Assembly: GCA_902766585.1 (NCBI GenBank)
Contig: CACXDV010000272.1
Coordinates: 1-8,542 of the forward strand
Length of the DNA: 8,542 bases
Reading direction: 5' to 3'
Origin: an uncultured Ruminococcus sp.
GTDB taxonomy: Bacteria; Bacillota; Clostridia; Oscillospirales; Acutalibacteraceae
In this document: in pieces, positions 7,680-8,542 of the stretch
How positions within the stretch are numbered: the first letter of the stretch is position 1
Layout of the letters: each line of letters opens with the position of its first letter
The notes under the pieces: model-generated
The model's input: only the letters and a program-made list of their open reading frames with translations
What the model was told of the DNA's origin: nothing
The model's database searches: none
Made by a program: the position numbers and the translations under genes

Positions 7680-8189
7680 TCAGTCCTGCTTGATTTCTGT
7701 CTCATTTTTCTCTTCGGTATGGTTATAAAGGAAAAATTTTCTCGCAAAGAAGTTCCACATATAGACCAGCACAACAGAAATAAGCTTACCGATAATATAA
7801 TATTTATCTGTAGGAATAAGCGAGCCGAAGAGCCTGTTTTTCACAAGTATTCCCTCGCCGAAAATACCCTCCATTGAGAAGGGGGCGATTATAAGCTGAG
7901 TAAGACCGAGACCTATTATTCCTATCACGGCGAATGCGATAAAGTCGAGTGCTCTGTTTTTGACCTTTGCCTTTGAGAACACCCAAAGATTTGAAACGAT
8001 ATAATTTACAGTCAGTCCGAAAACGAAGCCTATCACGGCGCAGATATCCTCCGGCAGCTTAAAAAGCTCACGCACTGCTATCAGTACTGCCATATCCGCA
8101 GCGGTTGCTATTCCGCCGACAAAAAGGCTTCTGAAAAACTGTATTGCTGTATTATTTGTTCCTTCTATAAATATTTCCTTTAGCTTCAT
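7680..8189 (-). CDS. GtrA-family membrane protein
   Basis: A small membrane protein (169 aa) with four hydrophobic segments at about 19-39, 49-71, 80-101 and 130-155, the standard GtrA layout. It shows the family's hallmarks: FFRSLFVGGIATAADM at the start of the first helix, NYIVSNLWVF (62-71) at the end of the second and the WNFFARKFFLY block (145-155) in the fourth, then a charged tail. GtrA proteins are implicated in moving polyprenyl-phosphate-linked sugars across the membrane for O-antigen, teichoic acid or arabinogalactan modification. The ATG at 8189 is chosen because AAGGA lies about 7 bases upstream and the promoter at 8233-8261 lies beyond it. An in-frame start at 8261 would put the -35 hexamer inside the gene and is rejected. 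It is the first gene of the run. Transported substrate unknown. Confidence 0.9.
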   Translation of the reverse strand: MKLKEIFIEGTNNTAIQFFRSLFVGGIATAADMAVLIAVRELFKLPEDICAVIGFVFGLTVNYIVSNLWVFSKAKVKNRALDFIAFAVIGIIGLGLTQLIIAPFSMEGIFGEGILVKNRLFGSLIPTDKYYIIGKLISVVLVYMWNFFARKFFLYNHTEEKNETEIKQD

Positions 8190-8232
8190 TATCCTATCCT
8201 TTTCATTATTAAGATACAATACCACGAATGAT

Positions 8233-8261
8233 ATTTTAATGCAAAACCCCAAAAAAGTCAA
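8233..8261 (-). promoter_or_regulatory. Sigma-A-type promoter for the gtrA to mfd operon
   Basis: On the minus strand, TTGACT (8261-8256, 5 of 6 matches to consensus) is followed by a 17-base spacer and TAAAAT (8238-8233, 5 of 6). Transcription would start near 8226, giving a leader of about 37 bases before the gtrA ATG. The spacer contains runs of T, G and T that could bend or stiffen it. Because the downstream gaps are only 15-26 bases up to pth, this is probably the main promoter for all five genes. No better hexamer pair was found between 8262 and 8542. Confidence 0.75.
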
Positions 8262-8264
8262 GCG

Positions 8265-8279
8265 GCGCAGTCCCTGCGC
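8265..8279. repeat. GC-rich inverted repeat abutting the -35 hexamer
   Basis: A perfect 6-base inverted repeat, GCGCAG and CTGCGC around a TCC loop, ends 3 bases upstream of the -35 hexamer of the gtrA promoter. It could be an operator half-site pair, the remains of a terminator for an upstream minus-strand gene (a T-run follows after about 8 bases on that strand), or the edge of the repeat element. The sequence alone does not decide between these. Confidence 0.55.
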
Positions 8280-8286
8280 TCTGTTG

Positions 8287-8329
8287 TTCGCGCTTTAGTT
8301 CTGTTGTACCTCTGTTTCTGTTGCGCGAA
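8287..8329. repeat. Wide-spaced 7-base inverted repeat with AACAGA repeats inside
   Basis: TTCGCGC (8287-8293) and GCGCGAA (8323-8329) are perfect inverted copies separated by 29 bases. On the minus strand, the motif AACAGA occurs at least three times in and next to the interval. The arms are short and the loop is long, so a stable hairpin is uncertain, but the pattern fits an internally repetitive mobile or regulatory element. Confidence 0.4.
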
Positions 8330-8348
8330 AAAGCTTCTATAATAAACC

Positions 8349-8441
8349 CCTCCGTCTTTTGCTTACTGACGTGAGCTATAAGTCCACCTTCCCTTTTTAA
8401 CACCTCCGTCTTTTGCTTACTAACGTGAGCAAAAGCCACCT
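8349..8441. repeat. Two tandem copies of a 28-base unit, 54 bases apart
   Basis: Copy 1 (8349-8376) and copy 2 (8403-8430) match at 27 of 28 bases; the only difference is G8368 against A8422. Both share the core CCGTCTTTTGCTTACT and end in ACGTGAGC. Weaker similarity continues to a shared CCACCT at 8384-8389 and 8436-8441. The 54-base period is 18 codons, so a minus-strand translation repeats the peptide AHVSKQKTE in the same frame, with the single difference silent (GTC/GTT, Val). No spacers or further copies are present, so this is not a CRISPR array. It looks like part of a dispersed intergenic repeat; a degenerate small coding sequence is possible but less likely. Confidence 0.85.
8411..8434 (+). 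repeat. Stem-loop formed within the second repeat copy
   Basis: Arms TTTTGCTTAC (8411-8420) and GTGAGCAAAA (8425-8434) enclose the loop TAAC. Nine positions are Watson-Crick pairs and one is T-G, which pairs as U-G only in plus-strand RNA. Copy 1 retains just the inner six pairs, because TATA replaces the closing AAAA at 8377-8380. Confidence 0.6.
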
Positions 8442-8468
8442 GTCTCGCCTGCCGGCTCGGTCGGCGCT

Positions 8469-8504
8469 TCTCAGCCTTCGGCTGAGAGGTGTCCACTGGA
8501 CACC
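8469..8504. repeat. Two abutting perfect hairpins
   Basis: Hairpin A (8469-8487) has 8-base arms TCTCAGCC and GGCTGAGA with a TTC loop. Hairpin B (8488-8504) has 7-base arms GGTGTCC and GGACACC with an ACT loop. No base separates them. Neither is followed directly by a T-run on either strand, so they do not look like simple terminators. Paired palindromes of this kind are typical of REP/BIME-like intergenic elements. Confidence 0.8.
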
Positions 8505-8542
8505 CGCGCCCTTTCAGGGGAGGCTTTTTTCAGCAAAATGAA

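Larger units (their letters stand above)
8262..8542. other. Hairpin-rich intergenic spacer, no convincing gene
   Basis: This 281-base stretch lies upstream of the operon promoter and reaches the window edge. It is packed with short inverted repeats (8265-8279, 8287-8329, 8411-8434, 8451-8465, 8469-8487, 8488-8504) and a tandem imperfect repeat (8349-8441). The density of palindromes is unlike anything else in the window. The only open frame of note on the minus strand (8236-8496) starts at a GTG without a ribosome binding site, is low-complexity and basic, and runs into the promoter, so I do not call it a gene. The most likely reading is one or more dispersed intergenic repeat elements. The other gene flanking this spacer lies beyond the right edge. 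Confidence 0.7.

Noticed and set aside
8190..8261. An upstream in-frame start for the GtrA protein
   Set aside because: It would place the start codon on the -35 hexamer, so the codon would not be in the transcript; the ATG at 8189 has a good ribosome binding site.
8338..8343. A perfect plus-strand TATAAT
   Set aside because: No acceptable -35 hexamer lies 16-18 bases upstream, and no plus-strand gene follows.
8349..8441. A CRISPR array
   Set aside because: There are only two repeat copies, the intervening sequence is itself similar in part, and no cas gene is visible.
8236..8496. An 86-codon minus-strand open frame in the intergenic repeats
   Set aside because: It begins with GTG inside a palindrome, has no ribosome binding site, is basic and low-complexity, contains an internal duplicated peptide from the DNA repeat, and runs through both promoter hexamers of gtrA.
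8505..8530. A possible plus-strand terminator (CCCT/AGGG stem and a six-T run)
   Set aside because: The stem has only four pairs and the T-run starts five bases after it; there is no plus-strand gene for it to end.

Overview
The window looks like chromosome from a low- to mid-GC Gram-positive anaerobe, most likely a gut or rumen Clostridia of the Ruminococcus/Oscillospiraceae type. This rests on strong AGGAG-type ribosome binding sites, sigma-A-type promoter hexamers, the Mfd and Pth protein styles, and a hairpin-rich intergenic spacer. It is an inference from sequence style, not a database match. No rRNA, tRNA, CRISPR array, insertion sequence or phage gene is visible.

All supported genes lie on the minus strand, so the transcript reads from right to left. 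A well-formed promoter (8233-8261) starts a tightly packed five-gene run: a GtrA-family membrane protein (7680-8189), a UDP-galactopyranose-mutase/protoporphyrinogen-oxidase-like FAD oxidoreductase (6097-7653), a polytopic GT-C-type glycosyltransferase (4341-6071), peptidyl-tRNA hydrolase pth (3729-4325) and transcription-repair coupling factor mfd (163-3627). The first four genes are separated by only 15-26 bases, each gap carrying the next ribosome binding site. The pth-mfd gap is 101 bases and contains a strong hairpin. Downstream of mfd, an AT-only stem-loop and a second promoter (97-125) precede the first 18 codons of an exported protein that runs off the left edge.

The first three genes form a plausible surface-glycan module. 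GtrA proteins are linked to movement of polyprenyl-phosphate sugars across the membrane. GT-C enzymes use such lipid-linked sugars on the outer face. The cytoplasmic FAD enzyme could remodel a sugar or lipid-linked donor. Their substrates cannot be read from the sequence. Pth and Mfd are housekeeping functions that appear to be co-transcribed with this module.

The right end (8262-8542) holds no convincing gene. It is a dense mosaic of palindromes and a tandem imperfect repeat, including two abutting perfect hairpins and two copies of a 28-base unit 54 bases apart. It resembles dispersed intergenic repeat elements and abuts the -35 hexamer of the operon promoter. This, the pth-mfd hairpin and the uncharacterised sugar module are the parts most worth a second look.
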